Numbered from the stretch's first letter, positions 8,398 to 17,390 are shown. The stretch is 41,952 nucleotides of DNA from Candidatus Cloacimonadota bacterium (GCA_002742935.1 PDON01000032.1:1-41952), one strand, 5' to 3'. Notes: a model not told the origin generated them from the letters alone. Numbers and translations: made by a program.

Positions 8398-9019
8398 ATA
8401 TAGCTATAAAATAATTCACTGTGGAACTATTTATGAAAACTGTGTAGTACTTATGTGTAATGAGACAAAAAAGGGAGCTATTTTTGATCCGGGTTTTGAT
8501 CATCAAAAAATTATAAATGAGATAGAATCTATGGGTTTCACTCCCGTAGAGATTTTAAATACCCATGGTCATTATGATCATATTGGAGCTGTTGAGGAGT
8601 TAAGAAAACATTTTGGTATTAAAATTAGAGCTCACAAAAAAGAGGCTGAATATTTTGAAGATCCAAATAAAAATCTTTCATGTTACGGTGGTAATAAAAT
8701 AAGTTTTAAGATTGATGGGTTTGTTAGAGAGGGTGAAGATATAAAGATAGGAAACCTAACACTCAAAGTTTTAGAGACTCCGGGTCATACTAAAGGTGGG
8801 GTATGTTATTTAGTTGATGATCTTCTAATTGCAGGGGATACAATCTTTGCAGGATCCATTGGCAGATGTGATCTCTACGGTGGAAATCAAGATACCCTAT
8901 TAAACTCTATAGCAGAAAAGATTGCTACACTTCCGGATAATATAAAAATTATTTCAGGACATGGAAGGGAGACTACAGTAGGAGACGAGAAGAGATTTAA
9001 TCCGTTTATGAGGATGTAG
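8387..9019 (+). CDS. Glyoxalase II-like MBL-fold hydrolase
   Basis: This 210-residue cytoplasmic protein has the complete two-metal site of the glyoxalase II/hydroxyacylglutathione hydrolase-like group: H60-x-H62-x-D64-H65 (THGHYDH), H134 (TPGHTKGG), D151 (IAGDTIF) and H192 (SGHGRET). The length fits the short bacterial family (often YcbL-like), whose members act as thioesterases on unknown substrates. The start is GTG 8387 or TTG 8390; GGAG at 8379-8382 is 4 and 7 bases away, so TTG has the better spacing. Either way it overlaps the nuclease-like gene by a few bases, showing translational coupling. It is unrelated in motif detail to the ComEC-like protein two genes upstream. Confidence 0.85.
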   Translation: MLSRYSYKIIHCGTIYENCVVLMCNETKKGAIFDPGFDHQKIINEIESMGFTPVEILNTHGHYDHIGAVEELRKHFGIKIRAHKKEAEYFEDPNKNLSCYGGNKISFKIDGFVREGEDIKIGNLTLKVLETPGHTKGGVCYLVDDLLIAGDTIFAGSIGRCDLYGGNQDTLLNSIAEKIATLPDNIKIISGHGRETTVGDEKRFNPFMRM

Positions 9020-9047
9020 TGTTTTAATATTAAAAAAAGGATAGTTA

Positions 9048-10070
9048 ATGAAAATAGATAAAATTTTGGAAATAACAGGTGGGAATCTATTAAGTAGTAA
9101 CAATATTGATATAGATAAACTTTCAACCATTGATGATTCTGTTGAGGGGGAGATTGCTTTTCTTCATAACCCTAAATATTTTTCAAAGATTGAAACAACA
9201 AAAGCATCGGCTGTTATAGTTCCTAAAGATTTTGAAACTAAAAGGAAAGATTTAACTCTTATAGCTTGTGAAGACCCTTATACATCGTTTAACAAGTTGC
9301 TTATATTTATGAATCCACCAAAGGTTTATGTAGAAAAAGGTATACACAAGTTTACGGATATTTCATCTTCTGCCAATATTGGAGAAAACCCTTCCATAGC
9401 TTCATTTGTAAAAATAGGCAAAGATGTTACCATTGGTAAAAATTGTATAATTTGTTCTAATGTAACTATAGGGGATAACGTAACTATAGGGGATAATATT
9501 TTAATCCACTCAGGTGTTAGTATAAGAGATGATTCCGTTTTAGGTAATAACATAATATTGCAAAATAATTGTGTTATTGGAAGTGATGGTTTTGGTTTTG
9601 CTCCTTCAAATAATAGTGGAAATTATGTAAAAATACCTCAAGTTGGAAATGTTATTTTAGAGGATAATGTAGAGATTGGAGCTTGTGCTACTATTGACAG
9701 AGCAACTCTAGGAATAACAAGGGTTAAGTCCGGTTCAAAAATTGATAATCACGTTCAAATAGCACACAATTGTACCATAGGAAAAGATACTGTTATTGCT
9801 GCACAGAGTGGTATTTCAGGATCAACTACTGTTGGAAATAATTGTATGATTGGAGGACAGGTAGGAGCTGTAGGGCATATAAATATTGGTGATAGAGTAA
9901 TGATTGGTGCTCAAGCCGGAATAGTTGGAAATGTTAAAGAAAATTCCATAATAACAGGAACACCTTCAAGAGATGCTAAAACTCAAAGAAGGATTGACGG
10001 TGCTCTCTCAAAACTTCCGGAACTCATTTATGATGTTAGGGATATAAAGAAAAAGTTAAAAAATCTTTAA
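9048..10070 (+). CDS. lpxD: UDP-3-O-acylglucosamine N-acyltransferase LpxD
   Basis: LpxD adds the second acyl chain from acyl-ACP to UDP-3-O-acylglucosamine, the third step of lipid A synthesis. The 340-residue protein has the N-terminal LpxD domain (about 1-100, '[12 protein letters not shown]') and then a long left-handed hexapeptide-repeat helix (about 105-310). The catalytic histidine is H240 in QIAHN, equal to H239 of E. coli LpxD, and the length matches E. coli (341). A ribosome site AAGGA precedes the ATG. It is the last gene of the run from 5091 and is followed by a strong hairpin. No other lpx gene is in the window. Its presence shows an LPS-bearing outer membrane. Confidence 0.95.
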   Translation: MKIDKILEITGGNLLSSNNIDIDKLSTIDDSVEGEIAFLHNPKYFSKIETTKASAVIVPKDFETKRKDLTLIACEDPYTSFNKLLIFMNPPKVYVEKGIHKFTDISSSANIGENPSIASFVKIGKDVTIGKNCIICSNVTIGDNVTIGDNILIHSGVSIRDDSVLGNNIILQNNCVIGSDGFGFAPSNNSGNYVKIPQVGNVILEDNVEIGACATIDRATLGITRVKSGSKIDNHVQIAHNCTIGKDTVIAAQSGISGSTTVGNNCMIGGQVGAVGHINIGDRVMIGAQAGIVGNVKENSIITGTPSRDAKTQRRIDGALSKLPELIYDVRDIKKKLKNL

Positions 10071-10080
10071 ACCTTAAAAT

Positions 10081-10119
10081 AAGAGAGTGTCTCAAAAACT
10101 ACTTTTGAGACACTCTCTT
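10081..10119. terminator. Bidirectional terminator between lpxD and the YitT-family gene
   Basis: A perfect 17-bp stem (10081-10097 with 10103-10119) and a 5-base loop stands between two converging genes. On the minus strand it is followed by ATTTTAAGG, a short T tract. On the plus strand the tail is A-rich, so it is the stronger terminator for the minus-strand gene. Confidence 0.8.
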
Positions 10120-10156
10120 AAAACCTAATAACACAATCTATCTAAAGATATAAATT

Positions 10157-11107
10157 CTATCCTTTTGGTCTAGTATCTTGTATTGCTTTCATTTCAGGTT
10201 TCTGACCTTCCTTAGGAAGCTCCTCAAAACCAAAACCGTATACTTGACTAACATCATGAATTACCATGAATGCCCTATCATCAATCTCTGAAACAATATT
10301 TACTACCTCTTGCATATGTTTCTTGGGAAGAACTGTAGTAAGGACAGGTCTGTTTACTCCGGTATATCCACCTGTTCCTTGAAACGTAGTAATACCACGG
10401 TGTAAAGATTTAAAAATAGCCTCTTTTAGCTCATCAGGTTTGTCCGTAGTAATAATAATTCTCTGACTGGCATTAAAACCGTTAAGGACAACATCAACAG
10501 TCTTAATTTGGATAAAAATAAAGATAAAGGTGTACATAATTGTTTCTAAACCTGCAATGCTATCTGTTTTGTAAGCCCAAATAGTAGCAAGCGAAAGAAC
10601 AATCATATCAACGGTAATTAGTGTTTTTCCAATAGGGATTCTCTTAATCCATCTCATAATTTGAGCAAAAGCATCAGAACCTCCGGTGCAAGCTCCATGA
10701 AAGAATACAAGACCCATTCCTATTCCAATTAAGATACCGCCGTAAAAGGAGTTAATGAGCTTATCATCCGAAAGAACATAAGGGAAGTAAGTATCGTGTA
10801 GATACTGAAAACCATCCAACAAGAAACCAAAAATAGTAACAGCATAAATTGATCTAACACCAAACCCTTTACCCAAAAGCTTAGTTCCAACCAAGAATAT
10901 AACAAAGGTTATTGCCATATTGGTAATACCGAGAGGCAGATCAAAAATATAGTTCATTAGGTATGCAATACCTATTACTCCACCCTCATAGAAGTGCATT
11001 GGAGTTACAAATACAGTATATCCAAACGCAGATAACATACAACCAAATGTAATCACTACCCAAGGCCAAATCTTTGTACTAGATATCTTCTCTAAATCTT
11101 TTGTCAT
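10157..11107 (-). CDS. YitT-family membrane protein (YitT_membrane + DUF2179)
   Basis: This 316-residue inner-membrane protein has five to six hydrophobic segments (about 17-200) with the family blocks 'SAFGYTVFVTPMHFYEGG' and 'HGACTGGSDAFAQI'. A soluble C-terminal DUF2179 domain follows (about 212-290, 'RIIITTDKPDELKEAIFKS', 'GTGGYTG'), which resembles ligand-binding ACT/PII-like folds. Members are common in Firmicutes and Bacteroidetes and have no agreed function. The start has GGAG upstream (TGGAGCAATGAAATATG). It stands alone, between a terminator and a long AT-rich gap. Confidence 0.85.
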   Translation of the reverse strand: MTKDLEKISSTKIWPWVVITFGCMLSAFGYTVFVTPMHFYEGGVIGIAYLMNYIFDLPLGITNMAITFVIFLVGTKLLGKGFGVRSIYAVTIFGFLLDGFQYLHDTYFPYVLSDDKLINSFYGGILIGIGMGLVFFHGACTGGSDAFAQIMRWIKRIPIGKTLITVDMIVLSLATIWAYKTDSIAGLETIMYTFIFIFIQIKTVDVVLNGFNASQRIIITTDKPDELKEAIFKSLHRGITTFQGTGGYTGVNRPVLTTVLPKKHMQEVVNIVSEIDDRAFMVIHDVSQVYGFGFEELPKEGQKPEMKAIQDTRPKG

Positions 11108-11401
11108 ATTTCATTGCTCCACAACAGTTAAAATTTAAACATACAAAATTCAAGGGTCTAATTATCACTAAAAATATTGTTAAAAGCAAATAAAAAACAG
11201 TAAAAAATAGCTTTCTCAAATATTATAACCAAAAGAAGGTGTTTATGAGAAAAGAGTCAATAGTTTTGTTTATATATTTTATCTCGATGAATTTGATATT
11301 TTTTGAAAATGGGAAATTGATAAAATAAATTTTTCTAAAGGATCTCCATGCAAAATATTATAATGATCAATTCATTAGATTTAATTTTTTTGTAGATATT
11401 A
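11108..11401. other. AT-rich gap with one tiny open frame
   Basis: This stretch separates two minus-strand genes. The only coding-like item is a 27-codon plus-strand frame at 11245-11328 (MRKESIVLFIYFI...). It has a possible AAGG ribosome site and a hydrophobic, lysine-flanked sequence, but no good promoter. I cannot tell it from chance in such AT-rich DNA. Nothing else is seen before the terminator at 11402. Confidence 0.3.
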
Positions 11402-11428
11402 AAAAAGCCTGCAATTTGCAGGCTTTTT
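11402..11428 (-). terminator. Terminator of the EF-G-like gene
   Basis: A 12-bp stem, AAAAAGCCTGCA (11402-11413) with TGCAGGCTTTTT (11417-11428) and a 3-base loop, is followed on the minus strand by a run of T. It lies about 40 bases past the stop of the EF-G-like gene. Confidence 0.85.
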
Positions 11429-11469
11429 CAATTATGGTAATTTCAAAACTTATAAAACTAAGCTTTAGA

Positions 11470-13545
11470 CTACTCCTCATCACCTTTGTCAGATTCAGCC
11501 CACTCTTGTACAATTCTTTCTTGTACATCGTGAGGAACTACATCGTAGTGAGAGTATTCAAGAGTAAATGAAGCTTTACCTTGAGTCATAGATCTAAGAG
11601 TAGTTGAGTATCCGTAAAGCTCTGAAAGAGGAATCTTAGCTGTAATTACCTGCTTAGATCCTTTGCTTTCCATACCTTCAGGTCTTCCTCTCTTAGAAGA
11701 GATATCTCCCATAATATCACCTGTGTATGCTTCAGGAGCAACAATAACAACCTCATAGATAGGCTCTAATAGCATTGGCTTAGCTTCTCTGAACAGATTC
11801 TTGAAACAGGTCCAAGAAGCAATTTTAAATGCCATCTCGGAAGAGTCTACATCGTGGAACTTACCAAAAAATAGTTCAACCTCTAAGTCAATAACCTTTG
11901 ATCCTGAGATTACACCATTTGGTAATGTTTCAAGAATACCCTTTTCAACAGCAGGGATAAATCTTGCCGGTATAGATCCTTGAGTAATTGCATCAACAAA
12001 GTTAAAACCTTCACCTCTTTCTCTAGGTCTCATTTTAAAGTGAACCTCTGCAAATTGACCCTTACCACCTGATTGCTTCTTATGTCTGTAAGAACCCTCA
12101 ACAGATTTTGTAATTGTCTCTCTGTAAGGAATCTTAGGCTTAATAGTATCAATATCAATACCGTATCTATCATTGAGTTTCATAAGAATAGTACTTATAT
12201 GCTTAATACCCTGACCCTCAATAATTGTTTGTTTAAGTTCAGGATCAAATCTTGAAATGAAAGTAGGATCTTCATTTGAAAGAGCTGTTAAAGCTTGACC
12301 AATTTTTGCTTCATCTTTTTTATCTTTTGTTTGAACCGCTTCCCAAATTAGAGAACTAGGAAGTTTTAAAGGTTTGATCTTATAATCAACACCTTTAGCT
12401 TTTAAAGTATCAAATGTTTTTGAGTTTTTAAGTTTAACAACAGCAGCAATATCTCCGGCAAATACTTCACTTGCTTCAGATCTGTTCTTACCTGTTACAT
12501 GCTCAATTTTACCCATCTTCTCATTGTGGTCATCATTAACAACATCTGCACCGGAAGTTACCGAACCTGTCATAACTTTAAAGAATGAAAGATCACCTAC
12601 ATGAGCCTCAGAAACGGTTTTAAATATAAAGGCACTAAATGGTTTAGTTTCATCTACATCATACTCAAGTTCCTCTTCACCCTTAACAACATGAATCTTG
12701 TTCTCAAGAGGGGATAGGAAAATTCTATTAAAGTTTTCCATTAGAGAAGCCACACCAATCTGCTTTAAAGCTGATCCACAGAATACAGGAAGTATCAAAC
12801 CCTCTTTAAAAGCATTTTTAAAACCTTTATCAAAATCTTCAGGACTTAAATCTCCATCCTCAAAAAATTTCTCCATTAAATCTTCATCTGTTCCGGCAAT
12901 ATTTTCTACCAAAGCTTCTCTGAGCTCTTGTGCTTCATCAGCCATATCGGCAGGAATATCTTTAACAACTTTTTTCCCGTTCTCAACTTCAAAAAGTTTC
13001 ATAGAGATAAGGTCTATTATACCTGTAAAGTTATCACCCTTACCAACAGGGATCTGAACTTTTGTTACAGAACTTGAAAAACTATCAGTTAAATCAGCAA
13101 CAACCTTGTTGTAATCAGCATTTTCACTATCACACTTATTAACGAAGAAAGCTACAGGCTTATTAAGCTCTTTACTTATCTCGTAACCATTCTCAGATCC
13201 AACCTCAGTACCTTGAGCATTTGTAGCCGATGTTGTAATAAGAACAGAATCAGCAACCCTTATAGCACCGTATGTTTCACCTATAAAATCAGCATAGCCC
13301 GGGCAATCAAGAATATTAAGTTTAGTTTTATTGAACTCCAGAGAGATAAGAGAAGATCTTATTGAATACTTTTTCTCAATCTCTTCTGCTGAGTAATCGG
13401 ATATAGTTGTACCATCATCTATACTTCCCAATCTATTTATTGTTCCTGTATAGTAAGCCATACTCTCAGTAAGTAAGGTTTTTCCAACTGAATTATGTCC
13501 TACAATCGCAACATTCCTAATATCTTTTGCGTGATAAGATTTCAT
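11470..13545 (-). CDS. Elongation factor G-like GTPase (EF-G2 type)
   Basis: This 691-residue protein has the full EF-G domain order but diverges from translational EF-G in its signature motifs. The P-loop is GHNSVGKT (16-23) in place of AHIDAGKT, G3 is D80-CPG, and G4 is N136-K-C-D139 (NKCD). Domain IV begins near residue 475 and the C-terminal domain V ends in 'GYSTTLRSMTQGKASFTLEYSHYD'. It fits the EF-G2/FusA2-like paralogues of bacteria such as Thermus and Thermotoga, whose ribosome-dependent role is unclear. No str-operon genes (rpsL, rpsG, tuf) are beside it, so the main fusA is expected elsewhere. GGAG precedes the ATG. It diverges from urocanate hydratase across a region with an 18-base palindrome. 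Confidence 0.85.
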   Translation of the reverse strand: MKSYHAKDIRNVAIVGHNSVGKTLLTESMAYYTGTINRLGSIDDGTTISDYSAEEIEKKYSIRSSLISLEFNKTKLNILDCPGYADFIGETYGAIRVADSVLITTSATNAQGTEVGSENGYEISKELNKPVAFFVNKCDSENADYNKVVADLTDSFSSSVTKVQIPVGKGDNFTGIIDLISMKLFEVENGKKVVKDIPADMADEAQELREALVENIAGTDEDLMEKFFEDGDLSPEDFDKGFKNAFKEGLILPVFCGSALKQIGVASLMENFNRIFLSPLENKIHVVKGEEELEYDVDETKPFSAFIFKTVSEAHVGDLSFFKVMTGSVTSGADVVNDDHNEKMGKIEHVTGKNRSEASEVFAGDIAAVVKLKNSKTFDTLKAKGVDYKIKPLKLPSSLIWEAVQTKDKKDEAKIGQALTALSNEDPTFISRFDPELKQTIIEGQGIKHISTILMKLNDRYGIDIDTIKPKIPYRETITKSVEGSYRHKKQSGGKGQFAEVHFKMRPRERGEGFNFVDAITQGSIPARFIPAVEKGILETLPNGVISGSKVIDLEVELFFGKFHDVDSSEMAFKIASWTCFKNLFREAKPMLLEPIYEVVIVAPEAYTGDIMGDISSKRGRPEGMESKGSKQVITAKIPLSELYGYSTTLRSMTQGKASFTLEYSHYDVVPHDVQERIVQEWAESDKGDEE

Positions 13546-13600
13546 TTCATCTCCTTCGTTTATATTTTAATATTATTATCTACTTACATCTCTGCTAAAA

Positions 13601-13618
13601 CCATACAAATTTGTATGG
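13601..13618. promoter_or_regulatory. 18-base palindrome, candidate operator
   Basis: CCATACAAATTTGTATGG is a perfect palindrome in the gap between the EF-G-like gene and urocanate hydratase. It lies 55 bases upstream of the EF-G-like start and about 85 bases upstream of the urocanate hydratase -35 box. It has no T tract, so it is not a terminator, and it has the form of a homodimer binding site. The regulator is unknown. Confidence 0.45.
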
Positions 13619-13701
13619 AGTATTAGAAGTCTAAATTATAAAGAATCTCTCCTGGTTAGTCAAGGAAATTAAAACAAAGAAATATATACAATATTTATAA
13701 G

Positions 13702-13730
13702 TTGAAAATATGGATTATTTTTTGTATAAT
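13702..13730 (+). promoter_or_regulatory. Sigma70-type promoter of hutU
   Basis: TTGAAA (13702-13707) and a consensus TATAAT (13725-13730) are separated by 17 bases. Transcription would start near 13737, leaving a ~50-base leader before the ATG at 13786, with GGGAG as the ribosome site. Confidence 0.75.
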
Positions 13731-13785
13731 CAGCAATAGTTGGTAGAGATAAGATTTTTATTTAAATACAATTGGGAGTTTTTTA

Positions 13786-15795
13786 ATGTCAATCACTGTA
13801 GAAGAGTTTAAGAAGGAAATATCATTAGGTATTCCTAGTGAACTTCCTGAATTACCGCAGTATGATGAGAGTGTAAATCATGCACCAAAAAGAAAAGAGA
13901 TTCTTTCGGACAGCGAAAAAAAATTGGCTGTAAGGAATGCTCTTAGATACTTTGATCCAAAGGATCACAAATTTCTTGCAAAAGAGTTTTCCGAAGAACT
14001 TGAGAAATATGGAAGAATTTACATGTACAGACTTATGCCAAGGTATAAGATTACAGCAAGATCAATCGAAGATTTTCCTCACAAGAGTAAGCAAGCTGCG
14101 GCAATTATGCTTATGCTTTCAAACAATCTTGATCATGCGGTTGCACAACATCCTCATGAGCTTATAACTTATGGAGGAAATGGTGCTGTTTTCCAAAACT
14201 GGGCACAGTACAGACTAACAATGAAATATCTTTCAGAAATGACAGATGAGCAAACTTTAGTTTTGTATTCAGGACATCCAATGGGGATCTATCCTTCTCA
14301 CAAAGATGCTCCAAGAGTGGTAGTTACAAATGGTATGATGATACCTAACTACTCAAAACCTGATGATTGGGAAAGATTTAATGCACTTGGAGTTACTCAA
14401 TACGGACAGATGACAGCCGGTTCATTCATGTATATAGGACCTCAGGGTATTGTTCATGGTACAACAATTACTGTTATGAATGCTATAAGAATGATCCAGA
14501 ACAGTGAAAATGAGAATAGAAGTAAGCTATTTGTAACTTCAGGTCTTGGTGGTATGAGTGGAGCTCAGCCAAAAGCTTCTGTTATTGCAGGTTGTGTTGG
14601 AGTTGTGGCTGAAATAAACCCTAAGGCAGTAAAAACAAGATACTCACAAAAATGGGTTGATGAGGTTTTTGAAGATCTTGATCTTTTAATTCCAAGAATT
14701 AAGAAAGCTGTTGAAAACAAAGAGGCAGTTTCTATTGCATATCAGGGAAATATTGTTGATCTGTGGGAAAGATTAGCGGCTGATAATATTAAGGTTGACA
14801 TTGGATCTGATCAAACATCACTTCACAATCCTTGGGCAGGTGGATATTATCCTGTAGGTATAAGTTTTGAAGAATCTCAAAAAATGATGGCTGAGGAGCC
14901 TGAAAGATTTAAAGAGGAGGTTCAAAAAACTTTAAGAAGACACGTAGCAGCAGTTAATAAACTTGCAGACAATGGTATGTATTTCTTTGACTACGGTAAT
15001 GCTTTCTTGTTAGAATCTTCAAGAGCAGGTGCCGATATTATGAAAAATGAGAAAGAGTTTAAATACCCTTCATACGTTCAAGATATTATGGGACCAATGT
15101 GTTTTGATTATGGATTTGGACCATTTAGATGGGTTTGTTCTTCATCTAGGCCGGAAGATTTAGATAAAACAGATTCTATAGCAGCTGAAATTTTAGAGGA
15201 GATGGTAAAAGATGCTCCTTCTGAAATTAAGCAACAGATAAATGATAATCTAAAGTGGATTAAAGAAGCTAAGAAAAATAATCTGGTAGTAGGGTCTCAA
15301 GCAAGAATCCTCTATGCTGATGCAGAGGGTAGAATAAAAATTGCTGAAGCTTTCAATAAAGCTATTAAGGATGGTGAAATTTCAGCTCCTGTTATACTTG
15401 GTAGAGATCACCACGATGTAAGTGGAACAGATTCTCCATACAGAGAGACATCAAATATCTATGATGGTTCAAGATTTACAGCTGATATGGCTATCCAAAA
15501 TGTTATTGGAGATTCATTTAGAGGTGCAACCTGGGTTAGTATCCACAATGGTGGAGGAGTAGGTTGGGGAGAAGTTATGAACGGTGGTTTCGGAATGGTT
15601 TTAGATGGTTCTGATGATAGTGACAGAAGATTAAAATCTATGCTTTTCTGGGATGTTAATAATGGTATCTCCAGAAGATCTTGGGCAAGAAATGAGGGAG
15701 CTATCTTTGCTATTAAGAGAGCAATGGATGCAAATCCTAACCTTAAGGTAACTATTCCTAATTTAGTTGATGATGAGATTTTAAATAATCTTTAA
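13786..15795 (+). CDS. hutU: Urocanate hydratase, long form
   Basis: Urocanase converts urocanate to imidazolone propionate with tightly bound NAD+, the second step of histidine breakdown. The 669-residue protein has 'TYGGNGAVFQNWAQY' near residue 128, the NAD-binding GLGGMSGAQPKA at 253-264 (the classic form reads GLGGMGGAQP), and the conserved cysteine C451 in PFRWVCSS near the active site. Typical proteobacterial enzymes have about 555 residues; this one belongs to the longer type of about 670, also seen in eukaryotes and many anaerobes. No hutH, hutI or hutG is in the window, so the pathway is not clustered here. It has its own strong promoter and terminator. Confidence 0.95.
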   Translation: MSITVEEFKKEISLGIPSELPELPQYDESVNHAPKRKEILSDSEKKLAVRNALRYFDPKDHKFLAKEFSEELEKYGRIYMYRLMPRYKITARSIEDFPHKSKQAAAIMLMLSNNLDHAVAQHPHELITYGGNGAVFQNWAQYRLTMKYLSEMTDEQTLVLYSGHPMGIYPSHKDAPRVVVTNGMMIPNYSKPDDWERFNALGVTQYGQMTAGSFMYIGPQGIVHGTTITVMNAIRMIQNSENENRSKLFVTSGLGGMSGAQPKASVIAGCVGVVAEINPKAVKTRYSQKWVDEVFEDLDLLIPRIKKAVENKEAVSIAYQGNIVDLWERLAADNIKVDIGSDQTSLHNPWAGGYYPVGISFEESQKMMAEEPERFKEEVQKTLRRHVAAVNKLADNGMYFFDYGNAFLLESSRAGADIMKNEKEFKYPSYVQDIMGPMCFDYGFGPFRWVCSSSRPEDLDKTDSIAAEILEEMVKDAPSEIKQQINDNLKWIKEAKKNNLVVGSQARILYADAEGRIKIAEAFNKAIKDGEISAPVILGRDHHDVSGTDSPYRETSNIYDGSRFTADMAIQNVIGDSFRGATWVSIHNGGGVGWGEVMNGGFGMVLDGSDDSDRRLKSMLFWDVNNGISRRSWARNEGAIFAIKRAMDANPNLKVTIPNLVDDEILNNL

Positions 15796-15814
15796 ATTTA
15801 CAATATGGAAACAG

Positions 15815-15843
15815 AAGAGCTCTCTAAGTTGGGAGCTCTTTTT
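15815..15843 (+). terminator. Terminator of hutU
   Basis: A 10-bp stem (15815-15824 with 15831-15840, one G-U pair) with a 6-base loop is followed by a T run and GTTTTAT, 20 bases past the hutU stop. Confidence 0.85.
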
Positions 15844-15935
15844 GTTTTATACCGAACTAAGATTGTTTGTCATGAATGGATTTTACCTCTTTTTCACTAG
15901 ATTACATCTCAACCAAAATAACCTTTTAGTAAAAT

Positions 15936-15964
15936 TTGACTATAGATCTTATTATAACTATATT
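15936..15964 (+). promoter_or_regulatory. Sigma70-type promoter of the envelope operon
   Basis: TTGACT (15936-15941) and TATATT (15959-15964) are spaced by 17 bases. Transcription would start near 15971 and give a leader of about 205 bases before the first structural gene at 16176. Confidence 0.65.
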
Positions 15965-15970
15965 TAGGAA

Positions 15971-16175
15971 CTCCTAATAAATAGGAGGAGAGAATACAAA
16001 TGTTTGATGCTCTTTTTTATGAATAAATGTAGAGTTGAAAATATTATTCTGTATAAATAAAAAGATTGGATACACTCTCAATATACAAAATTATGTTTAA
16101 TTTCAATCATCAACTTAATGTGAACTATTTATTTTAAGATTTGTATAAACCTATTGAACAATTTGAAAGGTTGAT
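15971..16175 (+). other. Long leader with 8-codon open frame and masked ribosome site
   Basis: The predicted transcript begins with CTCCT (15971-15975), which can pair with AGGAG (15983-15987) across a 7-base loop. That AGGAG is part of a very strong Shine-Dalgarno (AGGAGGAG, 15983-15990), which precedes an ATG at 16000 opening an 8-codon frame (MFDALFYE, stop at 16024-16026). A further ~150 AT-rich bases with no other signal lead to the lipoprotein gene. It could be a leader peptide controlling the operon or the remnant of a lost gene start. Both readings are inference. Confidence 0.35.
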
Positions 16176-17390
16176 ATGTTAAAAAAAATACTATTTCTAG
16201 CTTTGGTTTCAATCTACTTTAGTTGCAGTCAGAAGTTTGACGGAAGTGGATTTTCAATAATTGATCCTTCCCAATATCCCGTAACAGATACAATATCTAT
16301 AGAGAGTAAATCAGTGGATTCAATCTACGTTGCAAACAGATATACTCAAGTGGATAAAAAGATATATAAAGAGCTCCTATATTTGGGAAAGGTTGTTGAC
16401 GGAGCAGATACTCTCATAAATTTAGATATTTTGTTTGCTTTTTCTATAAATGCAAAGGATAGTTTGTTGGATTCTGCGGAGGTTAGGTTTCCTATCTTTA
16501 ATGATTCCTTACCTCAGTTTGAAGATCTTGATATGAGTGTTTCAACCATAAATAATCTGTGGAAAAGTGTTACAACGGCTGATTCTGTGGATCATAGATT
16601 TACTCCTCTTGAAGATAGTTGTTACTCCTATAGAATAGAGAATGAGGAGAATAGCTCAACATTTGGCAAGAATGATCTGGTTTTAACACTTCCGGGAGAC
16701 TCTATATACAATTGGTATGATAATGTTATCAATGGAGGTGACAGTAGATACTTTTACGGGCTATCATTAACATCAAATACTCCTTTAGATACTCTTTTTC
16801 AATTGTACTCTTCTGAGTGGAAGTATTATGATCTAAGACCAAAGGTTATAAAATATTTTAGTAGTAATAGTTTAGATTCTACTTGGATAGATACCATTTC
16901 TATCTCCAATGATATCAACATAGGTAAAAAGATGGTTAACACCACAAGTGAAAATATTGTTATTGATGGATTCACGGGTGAGGGTAGAGTTTTAAAGTTT
17001 AATCTGGACTCAATCTTTGAAGAAACAGGATATGATTATGGAGAGATAGAGACCATATCAGCAAGATTATCAATCAATAAAATTTGGGATGATCCCTATT
17101 TTGGAGGTTTAGAAAATCTGGGAGTTTACTATATAAAAGATTCTCTATGGTACAAAGAAGATCTTTCAAAAATCTCATTTGATATTGAAAACCCATGGCA
17201 GAAAGCTGTTGCAGACAGTGGGTATACATATGTAGATATTGAAACATTTATAGATCTATGGCTTAGCAATAAGGATAAAAATTTTGGTATTTATATAAGA
17301 TCTTTAAGTAATAAAAATCCATTCTCAAACTCTATATTTGATAAAATAAAGTTGGAAATTACATATATAAAGACAGAGGGTGAAGAATAA
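16176..17390 (+). CDS. Lipoprotein with DNRLRE-like domains
   Basis: This 404-residue protein has a lysine-rich start, a hydrophobic stretch and a lipobox ending in IYFSC (C17), so it is a lipoprotein. I do not know its function. Two segments look like the DNRLRE beta-sandwich found in surface proteins of many bacteria. The first runs from about 65 to 225 and ends in LRPKVIKYF; the second from about 255 to 400 contains 'YVDIETFIDLWLSNKDKNFG' and ends 'KLEITYI', the usual closing strand. The domain call is from recalled pattern only. Its stop overlaps the start of the next gene by one base (TAATG), and the three genes to 19916 form one operon. Confidence 0.6.
   Translation: MLKKILFLALVSIYFSCSQKFDGSGFSIIDPSQYPVTDTISIESKSVDSIYVANRYTQVDKKIYKELLYLGKVVDGADTLINLDILFAFSINAKDSLLDSAEVRFPIFNDSLPQFEDLDMSVSTINNLWKSVTTADSVDHRFTPLEDSCYSYRIENEENSSTFGKNDLVLTLPGDSIYNWYDNVINGGDSRYFYGLSLTSNTPLDTLFQLYSSEWKYYDLRPKVIKYFSSNSLDSTWIDTISISNDINIGKKMVNTTSENIVIDGFTGEGRVLKFNLDSIFEETGYDYGEIETISARLSINKIWDDPYFGGLENLGVYYIKDSLWYKEDLSKISFDIENPWQKAVADSGYTYVDIETFIDLWLSNKDKNFGIYIRSLSNKNPFSNSIFDKIKLEITYIKTEGEE

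Noticed and set aside
9467..9492. Direct repeat of TAACTATAGGGGATAA inside lpxD
   Set aside because: It simply reflects two consecutive hexapeptide repeats (TIGDNV) of the protein.
11245..11328. 27-codon hydrophobic plus-strand frame
   Set aside because: A weak AAGG site exists, but no promoter or recognisable family; too short to separate from chance in AT-rich DNA.
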